Shown here one piece after another: positions 16,523 to 24,367 of a stretch of DNA of 34,818 bases. The notes beneath the pieces are model-generated. The model saw only the letters and a program-made list of their open reading frames with translations, did no database searches and was not told the origin of the DNA. Source of the stretch: Rhodoplanes serenus (lineage in GTDB: Bacteria; Pseudomonadota; Alphaproteobacteria; Rhizobiales; Xanthobacteraceae); NCBI GenBank assembly GCA_945897515.1, contig CAMDFO010000047.1:1-34818 (forward strand). The letters run 5' to 3'. Within the stretch, counting starts at the first letter, position 1. Every line of letters starts with the position of its first letter. Position numbers and translations under genes: made by a program.

Positions 16523-17682
16523 ATTCGGCTGAGCCGGTGGGCCCATAGCGCGCAGGCCAGCCCTGCGAGCGCCATCGCCGCCATGGCGAGGTAGGCGAGA
16601 CTCCCCGAGGCCGCGTACAGCAGTCCCGACAGGCCGGTCGCCGACGCCATCACGATCCCCGATACCGTGGCGAGCAGGCCCTGGGCGGTGCCGGACAGTT
16701 CCTTGGGCACGGCGCGGGCGAGAAATGCCATGGCGCCGAGATGCGCCGCTCCGAACGACAACGCGTGCAGCACTTGCAGCGCCGTGAGCCACCCGACCGA
16801 CGGCTCGAACGCCATCGCGGTCCAGCGCACCAGGGCGCCGATCGCGCCGACTGCCAGCAGCACCGTCGTGCCGAACACCGGCGGCAGACGGGGCGACAGC
16901 GCGAACAGCGCGATCTCGGCCAGAACGCCCAGCCCCCACAGCAATCCGATGGTGGTGCCGTCGAGGCCGGCGGCGCGCCAGTCCAGCACCGAGAAACCGT
17001 AGTACAGCGCGTGGCTCGACTGGGTCAGGCTCGCGGCCGCGGCCACCGCGAGAAAGGCCGGATTGCGCCACAATACGCTGGGCGATGGCGTGGCGTCGGA
17101 ACGCACGGGCCGAACGGAGCCGAGCGACTCCAGCGCAGTCGCCGCGATCACGGTTGCAACCAGCGCCGCGACGATCAGCCAGATCAGCTTGTCCGGTGCA
17201 ATCGCGCCCAGCAGAACGCCGGCCCCGACATTGCCGGCGATGAAGGCCACCGAGCCCCACAGCCGCACCGGCCCATAGGCCCGGCCGCGCGCGCCGAGGC
17301 CGTTGAGCGCATAGGCGTCCGACAGCGACAGCACCGGCGAGAACGCCAGCGCCGAGATCGCCACCCAGACCAGGATCGCGATACCGCCGTCGGCGAGCCC
17401 GGCCATGGTCATCGCCAGCGCGCCCCAGGCCGATGCGATCACCAGCGCGGTCTTGAGCCCGGCGTAGCGGTCCGCCAGATGGCCGGCGATCGGATTGACG
17501 AACACCCGCACCAGCATCGGCACGGCGATCACGAGTCCGATCATTCGCGCGTCGAGCCCGCGGGCCTCCAGCCAGAGCGGGAAGAACGGCAACTGGATGC
17601 CGCCGTAGAGAAAATACGCGGCGTAGAACAACTTAAGCTTGAGCGCGAAACGGTCGGAACCGGAGGTCGGCGGGACGGGCAT
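16519..17682 (-). CDS. MFS transporter (MFS_1-like, HcaT/3-phenylpropionate group)
   Basis: A 387-residue protein with twelve predicted membrane helices. The opening FALKLKLFYAAYFLYGGIQLPFFPLWLEARGLD and the loop 2-3 segment NPIAGHLADRYAG are typical of the MFS_1-like group that includes the phenylpropionate permease HcaT and nucleoside-type transporters. It resides in the inner membrane; the substrate is unknown. The start at 17682 puts the N-terminus close to helix 1; an in-frame ATG at 17712 adds ten residues, and neither has a good ribosome binding site. It ends tail-to-tail with the small secreted protein gene, sharing CTAG, and is divergent from the gene at 17749. Confidence 0.85.
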   Translation of the reverse strand: MPVPPTSGSDRFALKLKLFYAAYFLYGGIQLPFFPLWLEARGLDARMIGLVIAVPMLVRVFVNPIAGHLADRYAGLKTALVIASAWGALAMTMAGLADGGIAILVWVAISALAFSPVLSLSDAYALNGLGARGRAYGPVRLWGSVAFIAGNVGAGVLLGAIAPDKLIWLIVAALVATVIAATALESLGSVRPVRSDATPSPSVLWRNPAFLAVAAAASLTQSSHALYYGFSVLDWRAAGLDGTTIGLLWGLGVLAEIALFALSPRLPPVFGTTVLLAVGAIGALVRWTAMAFEPSVGWLTALQVLHALSFGAAHLGAMAFLARAVPKELSGTAQGLLATVSGIVMASATGLSGLLYAASGSLAYLAMAAMALAGLACALWAHRLSRI

Positions 17683-17748
17683 CGATTTGGATTGCGCTCT
17701 TGAAACGAACATGCAGATTGGGGGCAGCCCTATCGCGGCGGATGGCGC

Positions 17749-19071
17749 ATGTCCAACGAGCCCATGTTACATCCCATGTCCTCTGAAACATCGGCCCAGG
17801 CCGCCGCCGATCCGCAAGGCGCGGACGCGCCGCGCGAGACCGACGCCGAAAAGGTGCTCGCGGCGCTTGCCCGGATGGAAGCCGCGGTCCAGGACGAGCG
17901 GGCGGGACCTGTGATCGAGCGGCTGCGCGACGACCTTGGCGGCATGGCAGGCGCAATCGCCAAGGCGCAGGAGGCGATCCGGCCCTACGAGGAGGTCGGC
18001 GCGCTGCTGCGCGATCTCGAGCGCCGCATCGGCGCGATGGTGGCGCTGATCGCGCCGGTAGCGGATGCGCCTCCGGCGGAACAAGCCGCGCCGGAAGAAT
18101 CCGAATTCCGGGAAACTCAGGAACCCCAAGTATCCGCTGAAGCCTCATCCGCCGAGGTCGCGGCCGCCATGGCTGAGCTGGGCGCCGCAACCGTCGCTGA
18201 GCCAGCCGCCGCAGCCGAGCCCGCGCTCGAACAGCCGGACGCGGTTTTGGCGCCCGTCGAATGCGACCAGGTGCCGACGGTGTCCAACGTGGTTTCGCAG
18301 CGCGGACGCGCGGACGCTGCGGACGCAGACACGCACACCGCAGCATCGGCGGCGCCGCTGGTCTGGGAAGGCAGCGAGGTGCCGACCGTTTCCATGCTGC
18401 AAGCGATGGTCGAGGCACTGACCGCGCAGGCCGCATCCACATCGTCCGAGCCGGAAACGGCCGACATCGAAACTGCGCCGCAGCCTGAGTTGGAGCTGCG
18501 ACCCGCGTCCACGTTCTCGGAGTCAGAGCAAATTCCGCCGCCGGAACCGTTGCCCGTACTGGAGCCAGCGCCCGCGCCGGCAGCTTTCGCATTGGAGCCG
18601 GCGGACGCAAACACCGCCGCGGTGTTCACCACCCGCGCACCCGGTTTGCGCACCCCGATCATGCCGGAAAACGAGCTGCTATCGAGCTTCGCGCGGATGG
18701 AGGTGATGCCGTTCCTTCCGCCCGAGGTCGGCACCGCGGTGATTTTCTCGCGCCGGCCAGCCGAGGCCGAAGCGTCCGCGCCGCAAGCGCCCGCCGCCGA
18801 ACCAGCGCCGGAGCCGGAGCCCGCCGCGTTCCTGTTCGAGCCGCCGCATCTGCGGGACGACCCCGCGGCCTTCCTGCTGGAGCCGGAGTTCGTGACCAGC
18901 ACGCAGCCCTCGGCGCTGCCGCTCCCTGCCCCGGCCTTCGGGCTCGCGGACGAACGCCCGCGCGCCGCGCCGGAATCGCAAAGCCCGCGCGCGGCGCCCG
19001 CGCCGTCGTCCGATCCGCTGGCGGCGCTCAAGGCGATGAGCGAGGCCGAGCGGATCGCGCTGTTTACTTGA
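17749..19071 (+). CDS. Ala/Glu/Pro-rich protein of unknown function
   Basis: I do not recognise this 440-residue protein. The N-terminal 110 residues contain a probable helical segment (VLAALARMEAAVQDERAGPVIERL and a following heptad-like stretch). The long centre is dominated by Ala, Glu and Pro and is surely disordered. Two short ordered-looking islands stand out: ENELLSSFARMEVMPFLPPEVGTAVIFSRRP broken by low complexity (about 305-335), and the extreme C-terminus DPLAALKAMSEAERIALFT. No signal peptide or membrane helix is visible, so it is probably cytoplasmic. The codon bias is that of a coding frame, and the frame is open for 1.3 kb. It sits between the divergent MFS gene and the convergent dehydratase gene, with only 12 bases to the latter. 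Confidence 0.7.
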   Translation: MSNEPMLHPMSSETSAQAAADPQGADAPRETDAEKVLAALARMEAAVQDERAGPVIERLRDDLGGMAGAIAKAQEAIRPYEEVGALLRDLERRIGAMVALIAPVADAPPAEQAAPEESEFRETQEPQVSAEASSAEVAAAMAELGAATVAEPAAAAEPALEQPDAVLAPVECDQVPTVSNVVSQRGRADAADADTHTAASAAPLVWEGSEVPTVSMLQAMVEALTAQAASTSSEPETADIETAPQPELELRPASTFSESEQIPPPEPLPVLEPAPAPAAFALEPADANTAAVFTTRAPGLRTPIMPENELLSSFARMEVMPFLPPEVGTAVIFSRRPAEAEASAPQAPAAEPAPEPEPAAFLFEPPHLRDDPAAFLLEPEFVTSTQPSALPLPAPAFGLADERPRAAPESQSPRAAPAPSSDPLAALKAMSEAERIALFT

Positions 19072-19083
19072 GACGCGAAACGA

Positions 19084-20076
19084 TCAGGCCGCGATCAGCC
19101 GGTTGAACAGCTCCGGGTCGACATTGCCGCCCGACAGCACCGCGATCACCACCTTGCCCTTGATGTCGACCTTGCCGGCCAGCAGCGCCGCAAGCCCGAT
19201 GGCGCCACCCGGCTCGACCACCAGCTTCAGTTCGCGAAACGCGAACGCCACCGCGCGGCCGACTTCGTCGTCGCTCGCGAACACGCCCTGCCCGATCAGC
19301 CGGCGGTTGATCTCCCAGGTGATGACGCCCGGCGTCTCGGTCATCAGCGCGTCGCAGATCGTGCCGCTCATGCGCGGATTGCGCTCGCGCTGGCCCGACC
19401 GGAACGAGCGCGCGGTATCGTCGAAGCCCTCCGGCTCGGCGGTCCAGACGGCTAAGTCCGGCACCCGCGCCTTGAGCGCCAGCGTGATGCCGGCGGCAAG
19501 CCCGCCGCCCGACGCGCCGATCACCGCGAGGTCGGGCCGCACGCCCTGCGCCTCCAGATCCTCCATGATCTCGCGTCCCGCGGTGCCCTGCCCGGCGATG
19601 ATCATCGGATCGTCGAACGGCGGCACCAGTGTCGCGCCCAACTGGGCCACGATGCCGCGCGCGATCGCGGCGCGGTCCTCGCGGTCGCGGTCGTACAGCA
19701 CGACCTCGGCGCCCAGCGCCGCGGTGCGGTCGCGCTTGGGCTTGGGCGCGTCCGACGGCATCACGATCACCGCCGGCATGTTGCAGAGCCTCGCCGCAGC
19801 CGCCACGCCCTGCGCGTGATTGCCGGAAGAATACGCGACCACGCCGGCCGCGCGCTTCTCCGGCGCAATCTGCGAAATCTTGTTGTAGGCGCCGCGGAAC
19901 TTGAACGAGCCGGTGCGCTGCAAGGTCTCGCATTTGAGAAAGATGCGCGCGCCGGTCGCTAAGTCGAGCACCGGCGAATTGATCAGCGGCGTGCGGATCG
20001 CGACGCCGGCGATGCGTTTCGCCGCAGCATCGACGTCGGCGATGGTGGGAAGCGTGGTGGTGTCGGTGGTTGCCAT
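19084..20076 (-). CDS. Threonine/serine dehydratase-like PLP enzyme (fold type II, no ACT domain)
   Basis: A 330-residue enzyme with the pyridoxal-phosphate lysine Lys59 in RTGSFKFRGAYN, the substrate loop SSGNHAQG (83-90) and the phosphate-binding glycine loop GASGGGLAAG (187-196). It would deaminate L-threonine or L-serine to 2-oxo acids in the cytoplasm. The absence of a C-terminal ACT domain groups it with catabolic TdcB, serine racemases and hydroxyaspartate dehydratases rather than feedback-inhibited IlvA. Which of these it is cannot be decided by reading. It is convergent with the Ala/Glu/Pro-rich gene and lies downstream of the PilZ gene by 49 bases on the same strand. Confidence 0.87.
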   Translation of the reverse strand: MATTDTTTLPTIADVDAAAKRIAGVAIRTPLINSPVLDLATGARIFLKCETLQRTGSFKFRGAYNKISQIAPEKRAAGVVAYSSGNHAQGVAAAARLCNMPAVIVMPSDAPKPKRDRTAALGAEVVLYDRDREDRAAIARGIVAQLGATLVPPFDDPMIIAGQGTAGREIMEDLEAQGVRPDLAVIGASGGGLAAGITLALKARVPDLAVWTAEPEGFDDTARSFRSGQRERNPRMSGTICDALMTETPGVITWEINRRLIGQGVFASDDEVGRAVAFAFRELKLVVEPGGAIGLAALLAGKVDIKGKVVIAVLSGGNVDPELFNRLIAA

Positions 20077-20125
20077 GCCGGACGGTAGCGCCGGGGCGCG
20101 GTGCGGGGCAAGGTCCGGCGCGCGC

Positions 20126-20449
20126 CTACAACTCCAGCTCCACGACGGTCTGCTCCCCTTCCAGCCAATGCGGCGGCGGCACCGTCCGGTCGACGAACTT
20201 CAGCCCCATCTGCTGCTCGGCGCGCCACGCGACCTGGCACTTGCGCCCGACCGCGCCGTTGCGCGTCATGTACAGGTAGAACTCGTCCGGCACATGCTCG
20301 GCCGCGGCGCTGACGACCCGCGCGCCGGATTCCGACACATCCACCATGCGGCAGGGAAACGCCGGCGGTTGGCCCGGATCGATCCAGCAATCGCGGGCGA
20401 GCGGCCGCCGCGGATGCTTTCGCCTGTCCTTGACCGTGCCGATGCTCAT
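20126..20449 (-). CDS. PilZ-domain (c-di-GMP-binding) protein
   Basis: A 107-residue single-domain PilZ protein. The c-di-GMP motif is complete: RxxxR at Arg10-Arg14 (RKHPR) and D-x-S-x-x-G at Asp37-Gly42 (DVSESG). It should bind cyclic di-GMP in the cytoplasm and pass the signal to an unknown partner through protein contact. Cys21 and Cys33 are additional. The length equals a bare PilZ domain. It precedes the dehydratase gene on the same strand but has no functional link to it that I can see. A strong terminator 105 bases upstream isolates it from the gene at 20600. Confidence 0.88.
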   Translation of the reverse strand: MSIGTVKDRRKHPRRPLARDCWIDPGQPPAFPCRMVDVSESGARVVSAAAEHVPDEFYLYMTRNGAVGRKCQVAWRAEQQMGLKFVDRTVPPPHWLEGEQTVVELEL

Positions 20450-20553
20450 CGATGAATCCGAGGGATGAAGCCGCCTGCCCGAATCACAATATGTCGTTGT
20501 GGATTAAATACCCAAGCTGCCGGCGGAAGCGAAGCGAAATCGGAAAACGAAAA

Positions 20554-20574
20554 CGGCCCCCGACAAGGGGGCCG
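20554..20574 (-). terminator. Rho-independent terminator of the basic secreted protein gene
   Basis: An 8-bp GC stem (20554-20561 with 20567-20574) with a five-base loop lies 25 bases after the stop of the minus-strand gene at 20600. Reading the minus strand, it is followed by two TTTT runs. On the plus strand a weaker T-rich tail (CTTTCTTTC) is present. Confidence 0.85.
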
Positions 20575-20599
20575 CTTTCTTTCGTCAGGTCGCGGAGAC

Positions 20600-20893
20600 T
20601 TAGTCCCGGCGAATGATCACGGTCTTCGAGCGACCTTCGTCGCCGCCGCGGCGCTTGATCACCGTGACGTGCTTCTGATGGCCGCGGTTCTTGTACCAGC
20701 CGCGATGCAGGCCGTTGTCATGGCGACGGTTGACGACCACAACGTTGCGCCGCGAACGATCGGACCGCACGCCATCGCCGCGGTCTCCCGTGCTGATGAC
20801 GACGCGTGCGTCCTGGGCAAAGGCCGGCGCCGATGCAGACACAACAATGCCGAGTGACGCGATAGCCGCCAAGGCCAGCAAAGTCTTACGCAT
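20600..20893 (-). CDS. Small basic secreted protein of unknown function
   Basis: A 97-residue protein with a signal peptide (MRKTLLALAAIASLGIVVSA, cleavage after PAFAQ) and a strongly basic mature part rich in Arg, His, Lys and Asn (for instance RHDNGLHRGWYKNRGHQKH) ending KTVIIRRD. I recognise no domain; similar Arg/His-rich small exported proteins are common in Bradyrhizobium and Rhodopseudomonas. The start at 20893 has GGAG seven bases upstream; the ATG at 20905 would sit on that site. It is monocistronic, with its own terminator, and follows the zinc-ribbon-like gene by 97 bases. Periplasmic location is likely. Confidence 0.75.
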   Translation of the reverse strand: MRKTLLALAAIASLGIVVSASAPAFAQDARVVISTGDRGDGVRSDRSRRNVVVVNRRHDNGLHRGWYKNRGHQKHVTVIKRRGGDEGRSKTVIIRRD

Positions 20894-20990
20894 GGTATTC
20901 TCCATTGAGGTTGAAACGATCGAAGACTCAATGCGCCATCGGCAACCGCGTTCCGTTTTTTGCGGATTACTTTCCTGAATACGCGTTCAC

Positions 20991-21161
20991 CTAACGCGCC
21001 GATTTATCGGTCAGAACCGGATATTCGACTGCGCAACTTTTGCATTTGAAAATGAGCAGAACACGCTCGTGATCATGCTTGTGAGTCTGCTTGAGCGCGG
21101 TTGCACTGGTGCACACCGGACATGGCGGCGTAACGATCTTGGTTTGCTGAATATCGGACAT
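20991..21161 (-). CDS. 56-residue zinc-ribbon-like CxxC protein
   Basis: A short reading frame starts at ATG 21161 behind an excellent AGAGGAGATTTCCT ribosome binding site and ends with TAG at 20991. The 56-residue product has Cys14-Pro-Val-Cys17 and Cys40-Lys-Ser-Cys43, two CxxC knuckles 22 residues apart, with a His-rich link (HKHDHERV) between them. This is the form of a minimal zinc ribbon, in which the four cysteines hold one Zn. There is no signal peptide, so it is cytoplasmic. The function is unknown; nucleic-acid or protein binding is the general expectation. A longer overlapping minus-strand frame (21011-21271) has no such features and is rejected. The region upstream (21162-21560) holds no other gene. 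Confidence 0.75.
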   Translation of the reverse strand: MSDIQQTKIVTPPCPVCTSATALKQTHKHDHERVLLIFKCKSCAVEYPVLTDKSAR

Positions 21162-21343
21162 AGGAAATCTCCTCTGCGCGGCGCAGATGTCAGTTCCTCG
21201 ATCAAATGACGATTGAGCGGAATGCTCAGGTGGATTGCGGAGACAACGCCGACGGCAGAATGCGGTGCCATTACGATTTTGTGAGAGGGAAGGCGGAACC
21301 CGGTTTTTTGAGAAGGCGCAGGCGTTTATGGCGGGTGCCGTAG

Positions 21344-21419
21344 CGTGGGCTAGGCGCGAAGCGCCGAGCCCACGTGCTCTTTAAAGCCGCGCCGCGTGGG
21401 CTCGCTTCGCTTAGCCCAC
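21344..21419. repeat. Pair of palindromic GTGGGCT...AGCCCAC elements
   Basis: Two imperfect palindromes stand side by side: 21344-21374 (CGTGGGCT...GAGCCCACG) and 21396-21419 (GTGGGCT...TAGCCCAC), with near-identical arms and a GCGAAGC/GCTTCGC-type centre. This resembles the REP-like intergenic repeats common in Bradyrhizobium. The rest of the 399-base gap between 21162 and 21560 shows only a possible promoter for the SDR gene. Confidence 0.7.
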
Positions 21420-21560
21420 CTACGCTCGCTCAGGTGCCGCCATAGTGGATGGCCGTGACATAGGCGAGCAAAGCGACGCCGTCCTTCGGACGGCTATGCC
21501 CGGCCATGACGGATCGCTAAGCCAATGGCTATAGTGCCGCCCCAACACGGAGGAATACGA

Positions 21561-22340
21561 ATGGATCTGGGAATCGCCGGCCGCAAGGCCATCGTCTGCG
21601 CGTCGAGCCGCGGGCTCGGCAAGGCCTGCGCGTTCCGGCTGGCCGAGGCCGGCGTCGAGGTCACGGTCAACGGGCTCGACCCGCAACGCCTGGAGGCGAC
21701 CGCCGCGGAGTTGCGCAAGTCGACGGGCGCGAAGATCAACGCCGTGGCCGCCAATGTCGCCACCGCCGAGGGTCAGGCCGCGTTGTTCGCCGCCTGCCCC
21801 GAGCCCGACATCCTGGTGGTCAACAACGCCGGTCCGCCGTTCCGCGATTTCCGCGAGCTGGATCGCCAGAAGATGGTCGACGGCGTGATCGGCAACATGG
21901 TGGTGCCGATCGAGATCATCCAGAAGGCGATCGACGGCATGATCGCGCGCAAATTCGGCCGCATCGTCAACATCACGTCGGGATCGGTGAAGATGCCGCT
22001 GGTCGGCCTCGACCTGTCGTCGGGTGCGCGCGCCGGCCTCACGGCGTTCCTCGGCGGCGTGGCGCGCTCGGTCGCGCAGCACAACGTCACCATCAACTTT
22101 CTGCTGCCGGGACCGTTCGACACCGACCGGCTGCGCTCCAACAACGAGATCACCGCCAAGAAGCAGGGCATCACGCTGGAGCAGGCCGAGAAGGCGCGCG
22201 CCGCCGCGGTGCCGGCGCGGCGGTTCGGCCAGCCGGACGAATTCGGCGCGGCCTGCGCATTCCTGTGCTCGTCGCACGCCGGGTTCATCACCGGGCAGAA
22301 CGTGCTGATGGACGGCGGTATCTTCCCAGGGGCGTTCTAA
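21561..22340 (+). CDS. SDR-family oxidoreductase lacking the canonical YxxxK pair
   Basis: A 259-residue short-chain dehydrogenase/reductase. The nucleotide-binding loop reads ASSRGLGKA (14-22) instead of TGxxxGIG. NNAG is present at 88-91, the catalytic-type Ser is Ser140 in IVNITS, and the C-terminal FLCSSHAGFITGQNVLMDGG is typical. Where YxxxK is expected (about 153-157) the sequence is SSGAR, so both the acid/base Tyr and the Lys are replaced. This agrees with a known subgroup of 3-oxoacyl-ACP-reductase-like SDRs with an imperfect tetrad. The reaction is therefore uncertain. GGAGG precedes the ATG at 21561; the in-frame start at 21525 is not needed. An FAH-family gene follows 271 bases later, beyond a repeat element. 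Confidence 0.88.
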   Translation: MDLGIAGRKAIVCASSRGLGKACAFRLAEAGVEVTVNGLDPQRLEATAAELRKSTGAKINAVAANVATAEGQAALFAACPEPDILVVNNAGPPFRDFRELDRQKMVDGVIGNMVVPIEIIQKAIDGMIARKFGRIVNITSGSVKMPLVGLDLSSGARAGLTAFLGGVARSVAQHNVTINFLLPGPFDTDRLRSNNEITAKKQGITLEQAEKARAAAVPARRFGQPDEFGAACAFLCSSHAGFITGQNVLMDGGIFPGAF

Positions 22341-22368
22341 AATTGGCGCCGCCCGTCCGCTCTCTCAG

Positions 22369-22494
22369 CGTCATCCTGAGGCGCCCGCGCGTAGCGCGGG
22401 CCTCGAAGGATCACGAGCGGCGCAGCACGGAGAGACACGGCGGCAGCCAGACCCTTCGTGGCTCGGCCTTCGGCCGAGCACCTCAGGGTGACGG
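22369..22494. repeat. Bradyrhizobium-type palindromic intergenic element
   Basis: The element begins CGTCATCCTGAGG (22369) and ends CCTCAGGGTGACGG (22494), so its ends form an imperfect inverted repeat. Inside are two smaller palindromes, CCCGCGCGTAGCGCGGG near 22384-22400 and GCTCGGCCTTCGGCCGAGC at 22461-22479. Elements of this layout are dispersed between genes in Bradyrhizobiaceae. It probably forms a long branched hairpin in RNA read from the SDR gene. Confidence 0.75.
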
Positions 22495-22611
22495 AGAAAG
22501 CGAAACCCGTAGCACGAAGGACTGGACCCGCTTGCCCGCCTCACGCCGCCGACGCATGATGCGGCCGATCCATCAACCATCCACGAACGCAATCAATAAG
22601 GGGGACACATC

Positions 22612-23460
22612 ATGAAGCTCGTCCGCTTCGGGGCCGCAGGCAAGGAAAAGCCCGGCATCATCGATTCCAACGGAAAAATCCGCGACCTGTCCAAGGTGGT
22701 GAAGGACATCGACGGCGAGGCGCTCTCGCCCGCCGGCCTCGCCAAGATCAAGAAGGCCAACCTGGCCAAGCTGCCGCTGGTCAAGGGCAATCCCCGGCTC
22801 GGCCCATGCGTGGCGCGGCCCTCGAACTTCATCGCCATCGGGCTGAACTACGCCGACCACGCCGCCGAGGCCGGGATGAAGCTGCCGCCGGAGCCGATCA
22901 TCTTCAACAAGGCGCTGTCCTGCATCTGCGGGCCGAATGACAACACCATCACGCCGAAGGGCTCGACCAAGCTCGATTACGAAGTCGAGCTCGGCATCGT
23001 GATCGGCAAGCGCGCGAGCTATCTGTCGAAGGACAAAGCGATGAGCGCCGTCGCCGGCTATTTCCTGTCCAACGACGTCTCCGAGCGGGTGTTCCAGATC
23101 GAGCGCGCCGGCCAGTGGACCAAGGGCAAGGGCTGCGAGAGCTTCGGCCCGATCGGCCCCTGGGTCGCAACCAAGGACGAGATCAAGGACCCGCAGAATC
23201 TGGGCATCTGGCTCAAGGTCAACGGCGAGTTCCGGCAGAAGGGCAACACCAAGACCATGGTGTTCAACGTCGCCGAGATCGTCTGGTGGTGCTCGCAGTA
23301 TTTCATCATGGAGCCGGGCGACATCATCGTCACCGGAACGCCGTCGGGCGTGGCGCTCGGCATGAAGCCGCCGAAGTTCCTGCAGGTTGGCGACGTGGTG
23401 GAGCTCGGCTGCGACGGGCTCGGCACCCAGAAGCAGAAGATCGTCAAGCCGCGCGCCTGA
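22612..23460 (+). CDS. Fumarylacetoacetate hydrolase (FAH) family protein
   Basis: A 282-residue FAH-fold enzyme. Motifs: GLNYADHAAEAG (77-88), the metal-binding YEVELG with Glu124 and Glu126, SNDVSER with Asp155, QWTKGKGCESFGPIGPW (169-185) and the closing IVTGTPSGVALGMKPP. These belong to the group annotated as ureidoglycolate lyase or 2-hydroxyhepta-2,4-diene-dioate isomerase, Mg-dependent cytoplasmic enzymes that cleave or tautomerise oxo-acids. The exact substrate is undecided. GGGGG stands ahead of the ATG. Together with the preceding SDR it may form a sugar-acid or aromatic catabolic pair (inference). It is convergent with the broken outer-membrane protein gene. Confidence 0.9.
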   Translation: MKLVRFGAAGKEKPGIIDSNGKIRDLSKVVKDIDGEALSPAGLAKIKKANLAKLPLVKGNPRLGPCVARPSNFIAIGLNYADHAAEAGMKLPPEPIIFNKALSCICGPNDNTITPKGSTKLDYEVELGIVIGKRASYLSKDKAMSAVAGYFLSNDVSERVFQIERAGQWTKGKGCESFGPIGPWVATKDEIKDPQNLGIWLKVNGEFRQKGNTKTMVFNVAEIVWWCSQYFIMEPGDIIVTGTPSGVALGMKPPKFLQVGDVVELGCDGLGTQKQKIVKPRA

Positions 23461-23492
23461 GTTTTTCGCGATTCGGCTTTTACAAAAGAAAT

Positions 23493-23520
23493 AGCCCCGG
23501 GCCGGCCAAAGCCCGGGGCT
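23493..23520 (-). terminator. Rho-independent terminator between FAH gene and broken OMP gene
   Basis: A perfect 10-bp stem AGCCCCGGGC/GCCCGGGGCT (23493-23502 with 23511-23520) and an eight-base loop. On the minus strand it is followed by ATTTCTTTT, which fits termination of the outer-membrane protein gene; the FAH gene ends 33 bases before it and may use it as well. Confidence 0.8.
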
Positions 23521-23564
23521 CGATAGCGACTGAATGCACTTTCACTGCATCGAAGGAGGCGCGA

Positions 23565-24109
23565 TCACCATCGGCTGAAGATCGGGCCGGAGAACTTGTA
23601 GTTGATGCCTGCGCGAGCGATGTGTTCGCGGAAGCTGATGGTGTTGGGCGTGGTGCCCGCGACGCAGGCCCCGGCGCAGTCGAACGAACCGAGATCGGCG
23701 TAGAGATATTCGATCTTCGCAGTCCAGTTGCCGAGGAAGGCGTATTCGACGCCGACGCCGGCGGTCCAGCCCAGCCGGTTGGCGCTCGCGCCCGCCAGTG
23801 CCGTGTTGGTGGTGGTCGCCCGCAGGTTGCTGTAGGCCGCGCCGCCGGTGATGTACGGCAGGAAGCGATCGTCGACGAGCCCCAGCCCCAGCCGAGGTGG
23901 GCGCCGGCGTAAGGGCCGGTCCAGTTGTAATGGGAGACCACCGAACGGTACGTCCCTTTGTAAGGCAAAGGCTTGCTGCCGCCTTTGTAATACGACGGCT
24001 TCTGGTACTGCCTTTCGTATGGCGTCTCGGTATCGGCGTTCGCGATCGCCGGCGCGATCAGCAGCACTGCCGAGGCAGCCATGGCCGCCTTGATCCAATT
24101 CAACATCAT
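23565..24109 (-). pseudogene. Omp25/Omp31-like outer membrane beta-barrel protein, internally deleted and frameshifted
   Basis: The 5' part, from ATG 24109 behind GGGGGAG, encodes a signal peptide (MMLNWIKAAMAASAVLLIAPAIANA) and the first strand NWTGPYAGAHLGWGWG. The 3' part, in another frame, encodes DRFLPYITGGAAYSN and the typical end IEYLYADLGSF...FREHIARAGINYKF, stopping at 23565. The frames cross near 23885-23900. Family members have roughly 230-280 residues, whereas only about 75 plus 105 are present, so some 80-100 central residues are missing. The junction lies at a GGCTGGGGCTGGGGC direct repeat, suggesting slippage or recombination. As read, no complete barrel can be made. A sequencing error could explain the frameshift but not the missing centre. 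Confidence 0.8.
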
Positions 24110-24367
24110 TATCCCACTCCCCCTCCAGGGTTGCTTGAGCTCGCGTCACGTGACGTGGCTTGCGCAAAGGTGTGCGAACGCGCGCGCTACGGCACTGGAT
24201 TTCAAAAATCACACTGGTTTTACGGAGAAACGCGCCGGCCCATCCGATCCGCACGGCATCCCGTGCGAAGTGCGGCGAGCGGCCAAATCGCTCTGGTTAA
24301 GGAATTCAAACGGAATATGATTAATGGCGGGTAAAAACGCCCGATAAGCCCGGCAGGTTGTGCGTTC

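Noticed and set aside
21011..21271. 86-codon minus-strand frame as the gene of this region
   Set aside because: It lacks a ribosome binding site and recognisable features. The overlapping 56-codon frame has both a strong ribosome site and paired CxxC motifs.
23565..24254. 229-codon frame read as an intact outer-membrane protein
   Set aside because: Its first half is an arginine-rich shadow frame without signal peptide; only the last ~105 residues are barrel sequence, whose true N-terminus is in another frame.
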